Notes: generated by a model not told the origin, from the sequence alone. A stretch of 64,000 nt of DNA from Promerops cafer (GCA_013398275.1 VZSE01002351.1:62001-126000); one strand, 5' to 3'. Positions 22,776 through 37,000 are shown, counted from the first letter of the stretch. A program made the numbers and translations.

Positions 22776-25700
22776 AGGAGACAGACGAAAAAAAGGGATA
22801 GGGTCACACAAACCTGATTTCATTAATTTAGAGAAAGTTTAAGAAAAAATAAAACCACATTTTTGCTGTTAAGTCTTAAGTTTAAGCTATCTCTGGATAG
22901 CTTGTCCTTGAAGAAGCAATCTCTGGATAATTATCTCACAAATTAAATTAATTGTAGTCCAGACACATTTTTATGGTTGCATATATAACTGCATTTGCTC
23001 CAGAATTTCTGCTGGCAGGAAAATACCATATCATTTCCAGCTTCTCTAGCAGGGCCCTGATAGCAAAAATTGTTAATGCATGCTAGGCTTAGGTTTTGAG
23101 GTTTTTTCATTCTGTCTAAGAGGAAATCTTTATATGAATACTTAATTTCCCTTTGATTGCTTCTAGTCATTGTGACAAAGCTCTTTACAACCTCCAAATG
23201 CTTTTAGAGGTTTATCACATCTTCCCCATGTACAGACACAAGATCTATATATTGAGGTGCATCCAGGCTTTTAGGTAGAGTTCTTGGATCTTACAATGAT
23301 GTCATGTTTTTAATTTAGAGTTGGCATTTTTCTAGTCCTCACAGCTTTCACAAGGAAGAGCTTGAGCAGGGTGGGCTGTGTATAGTCCACACTGTGGCAT
23401 GGCTTGCAGATGCCTTGACATATCTCACTGAAAGGCCTAAGCTGCCTGTCCATTGTGGATATTCAACTGTGTCCCTGAGAGCCCCTCCTGGCCAGAGTCC
23501 TCTATGGAGAAGAGGGGGCTTGCCTTGCTGGTCAGCCCAGGGAGTGTGTTCACCTCCAGCTGGGACACAGTGAGGTGGATACAGCCAGTGTCTTCCTGCA
23601 GGGTCAGAAATGGGACTCGGCCATGCTCCAGGCTGTCCCAGTGGGCAGTGGCTGCCTGGGCACTGGGGAGTGAAAGGGACATGGTGCTGCTACCCTGTCC
23701 TGAGTGTGACCTGTGACCAAGGGGCTGGGCTGAAGCCCTTTCAGCACTTCTCTACTGATAGGGGTACAAAAGGTACTTTGGGCACATCTCCAGTGTGATG
23801 GAGCCCATGGCACTGGAGAACCAGAACGATGTCAGAGCCTGGTAATATCAATCCCCAGCACAGGTTATTTCAGATCACCAGGCTTGCCCAGCAGATCTGT
23901 GCACAGATAGAGGGTTAAAATAAATGCAATGTGACAAGAGGTTATGTTCTCTCTGAAAGATGCCTGCCTTGCTTGGCTCAGACCTGACTATACATGCACG
24001 ATCTATTTTCCTTTGGAAATTCAGCTGCCGTGTCTCCTTGGTTTTGGCCATGAGGAACTAATAGTATCTTGTGACTTTAGCCCTGTGCTTAGGAGGGGGA
24101 TGTGACTTGGTGGGGTGAGCCATTTCCTGAGAGGTGTGAGACGTGACTTCAAGACCTGGTGGTGCCATTCGTGTATTCTGCTGCGAGGAGTTGATAAGAG
24201 CTTCAGACACACAGAGAGCCTTGAAGGAAGCGGTGGTGGAGGCGGGGAGGCGTAAAAACCCAGCAAATGCATATGAAAAGATCAAGGGGCTGTATTTGCT
24301 AACTCCCAACAGGAACAGATTTGGGGCAAGATGCCCAGGTTCAGAGAGGACCCAGACACAGCAAGAGGGCAAGAGCAGAGTATGTCTGATGGCTGGCAGC
24401 TGGCTCCCTACCATCAGAGCGAGAGGAAGATTCAGGATTTGGGAGTGGGAGGGAGATAAGAGCAAACGGTGGGGGTGGGAAGAGGGAAAGGGCAGTAGGG
24501 AGGAAGCTAACCTGGAGATAGGAGGGGCTGGTTGAAAGAGCAGGGGATGTTTAGTGTTGAATTTAAACACACATAAACCTCAGCTTACCTCTGGGTTTTG
24601 AGACACCCTGAGAATGGCAAGGTGCACGTACCTGACCCTCACTGGTGCTTCTGCAGTGAGAGGACAGTCCCACCAAGTTTGCTGTGGCAGCAAACCCTAG
24701 GCTTAAACAAATCCTTGTTGCAATTTCTCTCTGTGTCCTCTCTGATTTTATATTTATATTATGAGAGAACCTAAAGCTCCTATTTAATAGAATTTACTGT
24801 ATTGCTTTGCTTACTCACATGCTCTGAACAAGGTCATACCCAGCTCTTAGAGATACTTTCCTTAATGAAGATTTGCTGAGAACTGTTGGTGCAGGTGGTT
24901 GTGTATACAAAATATAACTGCGTTATCCGAACTCCCAAGAATGTTTAATTAATTTACTGTGAAAGCAAAGGAATACATCTGCAGATGAACAAAAAAAGAA
25001 AGACGGAAGAAGATAAGAGCAGAAGAGCTAAGGAAAAAGACAGGACCATGTTTTCCTCCTTTTCATTCAGCACCTACTTAGGAGAGGCAGCCTGCCAGGG
25101 TGCAGCCAGAATATACACTTGGAGTAGGGCAGGCAGGGGAAGGCAGGGTGATGGATAGCAGAGAAGCCACATCCTCCTCTAACAGCACTGGATAACAGCA
25201 CAAAAGACTCCAAACAGTCCCTTCTCTTCCCTTTTCAGGCTCCTTGGCCTTAGCAAGCAGTGTTAGGGCATTGTTTTCTACCTTTTCTTGGCAGGCTCTT
25301 AAACCCTTATCATCGTCCCCTGCATGTGGTAAGATCTTCCTTCTACTCCAACTTAACAAATGAGTCACAAGATTCTCTGTTTCTGTCTTGCAGTGTTTGG
25401 TATGTGAGAGCATGAGCTGCTGAAATTAATGGATTTTTACGTAAATGAATGTTTGTTTGTTTGTAACAGCTTGTGTCTCATGTTTATTGAGAAAAGGATC
25501 CAAATGTGAAGCAAGTTTTGCTCCAATGGTTCAAAACCAGAAGACAATACATAGAAGCAGAACTGTCCCAGTATGGTCAGATGCCTGTTACAATATGAAC
25601 ACAAACCCATGATCTTTCTCTGCCCTTGGCTGCCCTGGTGCTCTAAAATCCACCAGGTTTTCCCTCTCTGAGTGGTACTGCCTGGAGAATCCTTCATCTG

Positions 25701-28700
25701 GCTTCCCTGTGCTTCCCTGCTGCTTCTCAGGCATGTGCCAAGGTCAGTGGTCTGGCTTCAGTCTAATCATTCATTCCAAATGTTTTCCACCCTCTTTTCT
25801 GATTAGTTTTGGAGATGAGGGACTTTTAGTCTCATGTATCATAACATTTACAACAAAACCATTGGTTTTGCTCTTGCTTTTTTTTCTGCACTCTTTAATT
25901 TCAAAGGTTTTCAAGCCTCTGTAAAGTTTGGAAGATTTTCAGATTTAACATGTGGATGGAACGTGGGAAGTTTCACCTGAGCTGGGGTTTTGCAGTTGAT
26001 TATTAAATCAGCAGTACCACATGATCGTAACTGAGGAGTGCAGTGGTTACTATGCCATTTGATGTAGTCATTCTGTGCATGAACTGACTCATATTTCTTT
26101 GCTATTTAAAATCAAATTAAAGAGAAGTGCCACGCAGCACACTCTGCAGGCATTATTTCTGTGGGTTATCCTGACTTCTGTAAGCCCACAGCACAGTTTT
26201 CTGGTGCCTGACTCACACAGAAGCTCCACACATTTGCACAGAACAGTATCTCCGTCCTCCTCCCCCACTATCCTGTCCCCCTGCCCCAGCCATCCCAGAT
26301 GAGCTGTCCAATAGTGTCCTGTGTGTTGGCTCACTCCTCTGACAGAGGTGCTCTCTGAAGCATGTCCCTGCCTCCAGCCTGCACCACTGCCCCTCTGGGC
26401 TGCCCTGCTCATTCTCTCACTCCCATTTTACATGACAGCTGTTTTTCTTCCCCTTTTATTCAAGCTCAACTCCCCTGCTTTTATTTCTGGCAGGGTTATT
26501 TTTCTACTTGACTTTGGCTCTGTTTGCCAAGGCTGCACCCTTGTCACCTCCTTATTCTTATCCTCTCCTTTGTTGACTAAAGGTCTTCCTCTCCTACCTT
26601 TCAATGGTACTTTTACCTCTTTCTCCATTATCTTTTAGTCCCCTTGATTCTTACCCCTCTCTTTTGCATATGACCAAGCTTGTTTTACATGTTACTTGGG
26701 GGATTTAAGAGTTTTCTCCTTGACAGCTTTTCTTCCCTGCCCCTGGAAGATTCTCTGTGCTGCTGGACACAAGGCAAAGAGCAAATACATTTATTACTCC
26801 AAATGGGACAACTGCAATCCAAGACAGAGAGTGACTCTGGGCTGGGGTGATCTCAGCAGCTCTCTACTGCCATCTTAGCCATCCCCCACATCTTTACAAG
26901 ATTGTTTTTCCTCTTTTGCAGCCACATCTTTGCAGCTGGGATACCTCTTACCTAAGGTATTTGAGGTAAGAGAAGGTTTAAAGGAATGCTGAGAGTTTGC
27001 TGCAGGTCTGAGTGATCAAAAAAGGGTGCAGCAGCATCATAGTGTAGGTTTCTATTTGCCATTTCACTGCTGCTGGCCTGTTTTGTCACTCACTGACAAT
27101 GCCTGAAATATGGCTGTAGACAAAATATTTATGACAGTGGCTGGAAATTGCAAAGCTGGGCAGGATATCACATCAATCACAGCATCACCTGGGTGTTTTA
27201 CATCGTGTGTGTCTTGGTCAGTGCCAGCATAGCAGTGTTCATGGTTTGCTGGATTTCAAAAACATTGTATTTCTCTCAAATATTGCCAGGGTAAGGGCAG
27301 AAGTGAGAAGATAAGGAGTTTCCTTTGATTAATCTCTCTTGGTTGAGCTCTCCTTCCTCTGTGTTTTGTATTTTTATGAACTAAGGCAGCAAGAGTCCTG
27401 GCATGTACAAAGCAGTCCAGGATAAACAGGGAACCTGCTGCTGCTGCTAAAAATCCTAACAGACCAAGGACTGATCCTACCTGCCCACAAAGCTTGATTT
27501 TACATCTCTTCAGCCAAATGGTGATCTTTCCTCTGGCTGCATGGAGCAGACTCCTGCTTTCGGGACCAGGATAATTCCTAAGAGCCACACAGGTGCCCAA
27601 CCAAGCAAACCCACCCTGAATGTTGCATTCTTTCCTCATCTACTCAACCTGACCTCCTTTGTTCCAAACAAGTCTCTACATTTCAGATTTCCACAGCAGC
27701 AAGGTGCCATTAACAGTGTGTAACCAAGTCTGGACTGTCCAAACACACCCATCAAATGACACTAACTTGCCTGTGACCCCATTGCTGAAGAGAAGGAGCA
27801 TGGCACACTGGCAGAGACACACAGGGTTGTTCCTAGAAGATGCCTGATCCAGAGCTGGATTGGTGCTCTCCAAGCCTTTATGTAATCTTGAAGCAGTGCA
27901 GCTTCACCAGATTCCTTTGTCTAACCCAAGTGCAGAAGCTGTTTTCAGGTGGGAATTTTACTTAGGACTGTGTAGGCACAAAGAGCTGCAAAAGACCAGG
28001 TCATTCATTCCAGGTCTGAGCGAATTCTTTCCCTGTCCACACTTCCCAGGGTCACTTGCCAAACTATGTCCTGTGTTTTCAGCAGCTGGAGAAACCATCA
28101 ACCACATCACACAAAAGTAAAGACTTATTCAGGATTTTTTTTCACAACAAAAGGAGAGCCACTCTTGTGAAATCCTCACCAGATCTGTGGGTTCAAGTTG
28201 CTGGTTTTCTCCATGTAGGCTTGTAAAAATCATAAATTGTGAAAAAAAGGGTGATGAAGTGCTCTTTGGAGCACTTGCAGAATAGCCATAGTTTAGATAA
28301 TGACAATTTTTTCTTCTCTGGGTGGAGTTTGAGGCATTTGGGAGTTGATCACTGAACATTCATACGAATAGGAAGGGGAGCATAACATAAAGAGGACAGC
28401 AACAACCCTGAGGCTGGGAGACCTGTGTGGTTGCTGGTGCCATATGCTGAAGCAGAAATTCGTTTGACATTTTGGGAGGGGAAGGCAGTGCTGGTCACTC
28501 CTGGCTGCTGCGCTGGGTACGTGCTGATTCATTTGGCTACGAGGGTAATGCATTTTGCAGCAGAGAGGAGGCTTGTGTCTGTGCAGCTTTCAGGAGGAAT
28601 TGTGCCATCACACCCTGCAAACAGTAAACAGTGTCAGATTGTGAAAGGGCTTGTGCCAGTAAGTGTCACCTGTGATGTTTTTGGCAGGCCATCTAACCAA

Positions 28701-31700
28701 CACCCAGGGAAGGCTCACAGACTGGTGATGCACTGTCTCCTCACATTTTGCAGTCCTTCCTCGTGAAGGTAGGCTAGATATCCCTGGCTTGGCCCCTTAG
28801 AGGGACTTCTTGCCAGGACAGTGGGTCCCTGTAAGATGAAACAGAAGTCAGGCAAAGAGTAAGATATTGACATTTCCCCATGAGGTCATTTAGGATCCCA
28901 GAAGAAACCATATCTGAAAACCAAAGAGTCCTCAGTCACAGACTCAGAGAGGTGGTGAAGTGCATGTAAAGTACCCCAGGAAACCCAGGCCGTTCACATG
29001 GAGTACATCCAGCTATAGAGTAGTAGAGATACTCAGACACACACAAGGACAGTGTGGATTTAGACATCCTGGATGCTAGACTTGAGTCCTGGATAAGCTT
29101 CAGCTTTGTTTCAACTAATTCAGCTTTGTTATTTTCTTAATAGTGAGTACAGGACAGAGCTCTCTCCCAAAAGCTCTGAAAGCTGCTGGTCCAGTCCAGA
29201 AAGGGGGCTGGGCATGTGATGCTCCTCTCCAGTGATTTTTACTGCACAGTAGCTCTTACCCAGGTTCCAGCAGCATCCTGGTGGCACCAGTGATAACAGT
29301 GCGAAAGCATTTGGCCTCTTTTGGTTTGGAGAGTCATCCACGAGGCACTAAGAGAGCTACCTACAGTGAGGTACTACAGCTGTGAGGTACTACTGCTGAC
29401 CTGGGCCAGATTTGATTGCTGATCCTGAGATGAGAGGTTTCACTCTGTCATTCTTCTCCAGAGGTTTCCGCTTTTCCTGGAAAAAAATATTCAAGGTCAT
29501 TTCTAATGGACGCAGGAAAAACAAGCAAACACATCCCCAGGCTTTTACTTCTGTGCTGGTATTGCATTGCTTCCTGTGACCCTCTCTCCTCCCAGCAATG
29601 CATAGATTTCAGGTTGCAGAGGCTGGGTGGAATATATTTTAGAACAAGACTCTATTTAGCTGTGATGTCAACTGCAGCCAACTATAAAAAGCTCAGTAAT
29701 GCTCTTTGAAAGTGTAACAGCTGCTGCTCTACACAGTCCCTGGTGTATTACAAGTCCGCCCTACTTCATGTTCACACAACTAAAATAAAATACAATAGCA
29801 ATCATTATATAGTTCAAGGAATTTGGGACATAATCTCCCCAGAAACCAGGAGGAATTCAAGGTTAGACAAACTGAGTAATTTTGCACGGTTTGTTAACAG
29901 AAAGGTAATTTTACCTGGATTTGCAAAATTGACTGACTTCTACCTCACATTGACTATGTGCTATCAATGATCCCTACACAGTGACAATTGAGCAGCAAAC
30001 CTTCCTCTGGGCAGCTCTGCTGGGTGTTGTTCACAAACACAAACTGAGCTCTTGCATGGGGTAAGTCCATCAATATGTTACCCAACATATAAAACCCATT
30101 TTCATCCTTAACTGGATTTGGCCATATGTATTAAAAAAAACACTGGCCAGGCCAAAATTTGCCATAGAAGCAGGAAGGGAAACTGTTGAACAAAACAGTA
30201 TTTATTAATCTAGAGTGAACAGACAGAAGTGAATGACTGTGGAATTGTGCTAGCACTGCATACCCTCACAGTACTGGAGAGGTGGTTTTGGCTGGGTCTC
30301 TGTTAAGGACAGCCCTGAAATGGTAGATGTTGTAGTTGTAGTAAAGCCTTTTTTTTTTTTTTTGTCCCCCCAAAATCTGAACAATAAACATTCAGGAGTG
30401 ATCCCCACATTTCACTCTGTGGACTTGCTTTCTGTTGAGGACTTTGAAAAATCTTCCAGGCATACATCTGCTTTACTAGAAAATGGGAAGGTTGAGCAAC
30501 CTGCCCACAATTATGTGAAAGTTGGTGAGTAGGAGAGCAAAAAAGGTGAGCCTGGCTGTGCTTTCCCCCTTCCCCACAGTTGCTGGGCTGCCATCTGGTG
30601 AGCCGACATTACCAGTGGCACATCCAATTCCATTTTCTGAAACCAGCTGAGACAGCTCAAACAGTATGAGTCCAGGAAGCAACAGCTACATAAAAAAGAA
30701 GGAAAGTTTCAGAAAAAAATCTCATGAGTGCCCAGTTTGCTGTAGTGGTTGCTCGAAGCCCTGCTGGGCTGAGCCGTGGACAGCACTCTCCTGCCTCGCA
30801 GAGAGCCTCCAGCTCCTTTCTGCATCCCTGACAGGACCTAAACAGTGCAAAGTGGCTGCAATGTTGTAGCAGGGTGGTTTGGTTTGTAGTGCAGATAGGC
30901 CTTTGCAGCGTGGGGGGGGAGCAGCCTGTTGCAAGGGACGTGCAAACTCCTGTGACACGGGTTTGGAGCAGCCGTGAGCTCACCAGTCTGCGAGGAAATG
31001 GTCGGCTGCCAAACACGGCTGTTACCAGAGGTGACAGGACAGTCAGGCAACGTGAGGAATGACCTGGCATCAGCCAAAGCCATCAGGATGGAAACATGCA
31101 CACCATGGGATGGGCTTGGCATGTCTCTGAGCACTGGCTGCACCCAGCTCCCAAGCAGGGATGTTTGATCCATGAGGAAATCAGAGGCACCCAGGAATGA
31201 AAGCAAGCAGTCTCCAGGCAGACAGAAAGCTTGGGAGGCAGTCAGGGAGCAGTGCCTATCCTTCCCAGACTCCCCGACAGCTCTCTGGAAACCCCCTCGG
31301 GCTCCCCAGGCTCTGGAAACCCCCAGGGCTCCTGGCTGTTCACTGTGCTGTGGGCTCACAGTGTGAGCAGGAAAAGGACCTGGCTGGGGAGGTGGCTTCT
31401 TCTACCCACAGATACAGGTGCAAACACACAGTGTATGCTTGTTTAAATAAAGTGACGCTGAAGAAAGGTGACTTGTGTCAACACACAGAGACTAATTTAC
31501 ATGCTACAGTGTGTAGCAATATGGTGTCAGGTTAGAGCTGGCACATTTTTTGTGTCCAGCCATGTACACATAATGGTATCACAGGGGGAGACGAGTTGCT
31601 GTGGAATTAAAGGTTGTGGGTTTTTTTAATGGCATCTAGGAAACAGGATACTGGAAATCCTTGAACATTCAATAACTTCCCAGCCAGTGCCTCTAACAGT

Positions 31701-33858
31701 CTGCAGATTATTTAAGATTTTACTATATCCCTTGACAACTAAGAGCTCAGTTCTTTAGATGTTGAGCAGCCTCCATTCTAAATAGGGACAGCTGAAACTT
31801 TCTGCAAAGCTTTTCTCTACCTTTGTCTGAGGATTTTTGACAACCAAGTGGCTTCCACACTTCTAGAAGTGAGACTGGTAAATTGTTGGCCATGAGCCCA
31901 TTTGATTAAAGAAGAGAAAAACCAGTCCTGCAGTCCTAGAGGGGTGACAAGATGAAGCTGTCTGTCTTGTACAAATAGCCATGGAAACCTCGGGCTCCTG
32001 GTGTTCTGACTCCCTGGCTATGATTTTCCACGGTGACCAAGTGATTTATTTAATCCTTTCACTACTTCTTTGTAGTCTTGGATCTTTGAGGTGTCAGAAG
32101 GAATCATCAAACCAACTCCTGCAACACATTAGAAGGGAACATCTTGTGCTGTGTCACTAGGGAAAAAAAAAACCCAACTACTTCCTTTCAAAACACATGT
32201 TTCTCCCTCTACAAGTTGAGGAAAACAAGCTCTTTCAAAAAATAAAATTAACTGAAAATTTGGACCCTTTTGCAATGAATGTGATCCCAAAGCTAACATC
32301 TTGTTTCTTTCACATGTGGTGAAACATTTTTCTTCTTTGGATTTTCATGACTTTCCAGCCCTTCTGAAGGATTTTTCTCCTGTCTCTTAGATGACAGTTA
32401 GAAAGATGAAAATAGTTAGATATTTTGTTGTGCATTAGATTCCTTGCCTCTAAGTAAGCATTATTCTCATCAAATCAGATCACACTGGACACTCTTACTT
32501 ATTTTTGTACGATTTGGGAGTCCTAATCAGGACCAGCCCCTTCCTGACATGACCACTTGAGCCAGGGGACTGGCTCTTAAAGTAATCAACAGTGAGATAA
32601 TTACATTTTTGCACCCAAAATGTAGTGAGGGGGGTTGGAACAAGTAGCCACTGACCTGCAAGTGGCATTTCACACCACAGTGATAAGGTTCAACTGTCAA
32701 AGATTGCTACTGCCCTCTTTTTGGATAGAGAGGATTAGCAAGAACCAGCTGTCTGTCATGGCAAACACGTTATGGGCACACTACCAGTGATGCCTGGGAC
32801 TCCATCTGGCAAGGAATTTCCTTCCCCAGGTTTTTGATCTAGAAAGAAATGCCAGTTGATGCTCTGAATATTAGAGCCTGTTCTTTAGCTGGAAAATACC
32901 TTTGTTTTGTTGTTGTTGAAAGGCTACTCAAGAATTACAGTGATGGGCACTCTGTGGAGGCCTGCAATAAAATTAATGTACTTTTGATCCTAAGGGCTTG
33001 TCTATACTAGAGATATGGTTTTTTGCTGTATCTCAGTAAGGTTAAAGACACACTCCTCATGCCTGTGTGTGTATAGCTACATCAAAATGAGGGCTTTTAT
33101 CAGCAAAAGATTTGGTTCTTAACTCACATAACTGCACTGCTAAGGCTCCTTGAGTGCAGCCCAGCTCATACAGATTCTGCAGGTGGAAGGACGCCAGAGA
33201 ATTGCTCCTTTCATCATGACAGTGTTTTATCTCAGGGGCCAGTGCTGACATTCTGAGTGTTGTTAACCTCTGCTGCTTTAGGACTGGTGTGAAGGAGCAC
33301 ATCACCACTGAATCGGGCATTCAGATACTTCTCTCCTGGGAATATTGTTCAGGAATCTAGCTGGTGAAATGTACTGACCTTGGTTAAGCTTTTCCTTTGA
33401 GAACTATTGCCCTGTTTTTCCCACACATACCAGCCATCCTAGACTCCACTTAACAAGGTGCATGATGAGGTCCCTGGTGGATGACTTCATGATTACTTTA
33501 AATTATATGTTAATCTGTTGTTCTCCTCTTCATTCAAAGGTTTCATTATCTTGCAGCAAAGCATGTGAAAGGAAAATAATTAACATATCTCTGTATTTAA
33601 GAGAAAAATGTATGATGTCTTCAGCAACAATTCCTCACAGTCATCAGCAAGATAGGGACCAGAAAATGTGTAAACAAACTACAGACAATTTTAGCTGAAG
33701 GGGCCGGGCCAGACTATGGATGTACTAAACATGACAGCGTTGAAGTATGAGTTGGTGAAAAGTAAGGGCTTGGCAGCTTAAGCAGATCCTGCTGTTTCTT
33801 TTGCTATCTCCCTCATTCTCACTCCTCTCCTTGCAGCCTTTTACCCTGACAATTGTAC
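22776..33858. other. Intergenic DNA, 11 kb
   Basis: No gene recognised. Long frames on opposite strands at 24058-24570 (minus) and 24143-24535 (plus), and one of 173 codons at 30838-31359 (minus), resemble no known protein to me. A T15 run is at 30349-30363 and a near-perfect 16-base direct repeat at about 29366-29394. TGTGGATT, a FoxH1-type site, is at 29053-29060 with AGAC beside it. Confidence 0.65.
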
Positions 33859-33960
33859 TGACTCAGTTTACGGGGCTGGGCTGTGAATCAGATCTGGGAA
33901 TAAAGCCAGGAGAGAGAGAGGGAGAAGAGGTATAAAAGGAAGGAGGCTGCATTTCACTGC
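33859..33960 (+). promoter_or_regulatory. Isolated TATA-type core promoter candidate
   Basis: TGACTCAG (AP-1/MAF-type) at 33859-33866, a GA-rich stretch at 33908-33930, then TATAAAAG at 33931-33938. A start site would be expected about 26-31 bases on, near 33957-33962. An ATG and a consensus splice donor follow at the right distances for a short first exon. Motif reading only. Confidence 0.45.
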
Positions 33961-34053
33961 AAGCCAGTATTGTCACTGAAACCCCCTCGTACCAAAACAC
34001 AGCCTTCTGCAAAGATGGAGAGAGGAGCCACAGCTTTTCCAAAAGGAGCATCT
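33957..34053 (+). other. Possible first exon downstream of the TATA box; gene unknown
   Basis: From the expected start site near 33957 to the donor TCT|GTAAGT at 34053/34054. ATG at 34015 opens 13 codons (MERGATAFPKGAS) in phase 0 with the donor. I do not recognise the peptide. Pyrimidine-rich acceptor-like sites lie around 34770-34830, but no continuing conserved exon is evident. It could be the start of a lineage-specific gene or lncRNA, or chance. Confidence 0.3.
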
Positions 34054-37000
34054 GTAAGTCAAGAGAAGGCACAGTTAACCAGCGCAGCCCCTACACAAAT
34101 GTAGCTTTGTGACTCTGGCTTGCAACAAAGCATCTTGCACTACTAAGAAAGGATGTTACTGCTTATCTCCCAAAAAGACAGCCTACTCACAGACAGAGAG
34201 AATGGGAAGTCCTGGCTCAGTAGTTTGTTCTGTGCTGTCCATTAGGAAACTGAACTGAAAAGGTTTTAGCTCAAAGTTTCCATTTTTGTTCACTAGTCTC
34301 ACTCTCTATAATCTGCTCTGATTTTATTATCCTTGATAAGAAATAAAAAGAAATGAAAGGAGAAAAAGATGTCAAAAGACTACTGCCAGTCTGGTGAGTC
34401 CTGTATGATTTTCAGCAGTTCTGCTGTGCAGTAGATTTCACTCTATAGTTGTTGCCACTGTAAGTAACTTCCAAGGTCCACAAAAGCCACAAAGGAACGG
34501 AAGTCAATAGATTTAGTCCTGCCAGCCTCTCCACTAGCAGTCCACAAATCAGAGGAGGTAGAAATTGCCTGCTGGAGTGCAGTTCTACTCACACTGAACA
34601 AGGGAGATAAAAATACACTTCCTGTACTGAAAAGATGTTCATTAGAGCAGAAGAGCACAGGCAGGGAAGCAAACTATCGAGTGATCTGACTCTGGCAGAA
34701 CAGCAGGATGGCTGAATAGGTGTGGCTGCTCTTTAGGCTGCAGTTTGGTATTGCAGCTGGGCTATGTACAAGCTGGTTTCTCTCTCTGTTTCCCATTTGC
34801 ACTGCTTTCCTTATGTTGCATTTAGTGGCTGTGCAGCCACAGGGAGAATCTGTTCATCTGGCTGACAACAGGGGCAAACCAACCATGCCATAAAAACAAG
34901 GAGTTTTCAGCTATAGCATCCAGCTGGATCAACTCACCCTGAAGCCACTCCATTGCCAGATCCAGTGGAAGGGAAAGGGCAGGAAGCACAGCTGGGAGCA
35001 GCAGTGGAGTGCAACCACTGCTGTTTGACATTAGCTCATGGCTGTAACTGCTGTGCCCAAAGGGAACATCCTCACTGCCCTGCTCCTGGCAGCATGCTCT
35101 TGCTGCTGCCAGTGGTTTCCTGACCCCTTGGTGAACCAGGCCTGCCCTCTGAGCCAGCAGAGAACTAACCCAGCTGCTCAAAAAGGTGAAGAGGATTGCT
35201 GAGAGGTCCAACTAGCTTAAGAGCTGGCAACCAGGATGTTGATGGGAGTGTGTGGTGTATGGTTGGGAGCAGGCCAGGGCTGCAGACATCTCATGAAACC
35301 TCATTCTCAATTTAACTCAAAGCAAGAGAAATAACCCCAAACAACAAGAGAAAAAAGTGAGCCACAGCTGAGCAGCTGGGAACCAGTGGCATGCTCTCCA
35401 TTAAAGAGTGCATCTGATAATCAGAGGAAGATGGACAGGCTTACTGCATGCTTTTGAAAGGTGTGTTATCCTTCTGTTTGCTGAATAGAAGGGGTGACGT
35501 GGATAGCGCCACGTGTTGCACACATAGCCTTGCTCTCACCAAGAGAGAGGCAGGAGGGGCAGCAGTTAATTTGAAAATAAAGCCAAAAAAGAAAAGGACA
35601 CAGGAGGGAAGAAACTGGTATGTAGCACAGCACAGAGGAGGACATGTCTGGAGCATCAGAGCTCAGGGTCAGCCGTGTTGCACCTCTGTCCTCTTTGGGG
35701 ACACATGCTAGTTGAGGTCTGACCCTGCCACAGAGGTACAACTCACTTCCTGCAGGTGTTTGAAAAGAGCTCTGAATAGGTGCTCTGAATTTACATGGAT
35801 AGAAATCATTCATCTGGCTGTGGTTCACAGTTTTTTCTGGGCACATAGCCAAAAGTACAGTTGCTAATTGCATCAATTTCCCTGTTCTCTCTTCTGTAAA
35901 ATCACTTTATTAGAGGAGTTGGTTAAATTCAGGAAGTGCTCCAATTCCTGGCCATATCTTATCTGGCAAAGACTTGTAGATAAAAGTGCTGTGCTGCTTC
36001 TCCCAGGTCCTGTGCCCGTGAAGGGTGTGCCTGTTTACACAGCCACACCACAGCAGATGCAATCACATCAGTGTGAGCTAATGAAACTGGGACTGCTTCA
36101 TTTCTGAGGCTGAACTGCTCTTTTATGGTCACCTGTAGCTGGGATAACTGTGTCCATGCTATGGCATGTTTGCTGGCCCCTCAGAATGGGTACATCTAGT
36201 GAAGATGGACCTTAGCACGTGTCTGCTTCCTCAGGAGTTGCTCGAGCACCCTGCCAATAAACCTCATTTCAGCAGGATTTGCTGACATGGCTAAAAGGGT
36301 ACTGCCAAGATCCTACAGCCAATTAACTTATTCTGCACCTGGTACAGTAAGTTAAGAGAAATTGGTGTGAATGTCACCATAAATTACTACAGAAATGCAA
36401 GGCACTGGAGTGTGATCCTTGAGTTTAACATGTCCTGAACATCTAAAGAGTTACTGAGAACATCTGCTGTCTGTCATATGCACAATAAGGTCACCATGAG
36501 CTCCTAAACTTTAGGAAAAGCAACAAGCAGACTAAAAAAGAACAGTTTGGTGGTAAATGAGGTTGAGTGGTCACCAAAATGGGCAACAATGGCAGATGAT
36601 AATGATGATTCTATGATTCATTCTAAGTCCTGGAAAAAGATGTTTTCCAACATCCAAAGTCAATTTCTATGAAATGACTGTGATCAAGAGAACTATAAGG
36701 GGAAAACAAAAATATACTCTTAGCCTGGACTGTATCAGACATAAGCACAAATAAAACTTGTTTTTCTTCACATTTCCAGCAGAGTTGGGAGTCCACTACA
36801 CTGTAACAATGCCTCCCTGGGTGGTTTTACAGTGTCAGATCAGCTCCTAACCAAACAGCTTATCTCCATCCTGTAAGGAAAGGCAGACAGACAAAGAGAA
36901 AACCTTTAATTAAACCAAAAGAGCTTGAAGACTTTCTTACTTCTGGTCCTGGTTCTATTCAGCCAGTACAACTCTCATGAATAGAAAATGAAGACGGTAA

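Noticed and set aside
29680..29742. Second TATA-like site (CTATAAAAAG) in intergenic DNA
   Set aside because: No clear first exon with a consensus donor follows, unlike the site at 33931.
36600..36625. GATTCTATGATTC, resembling a CR1 tail
   Set aside because: Too short, and no CR1 body next to it can be recognised.
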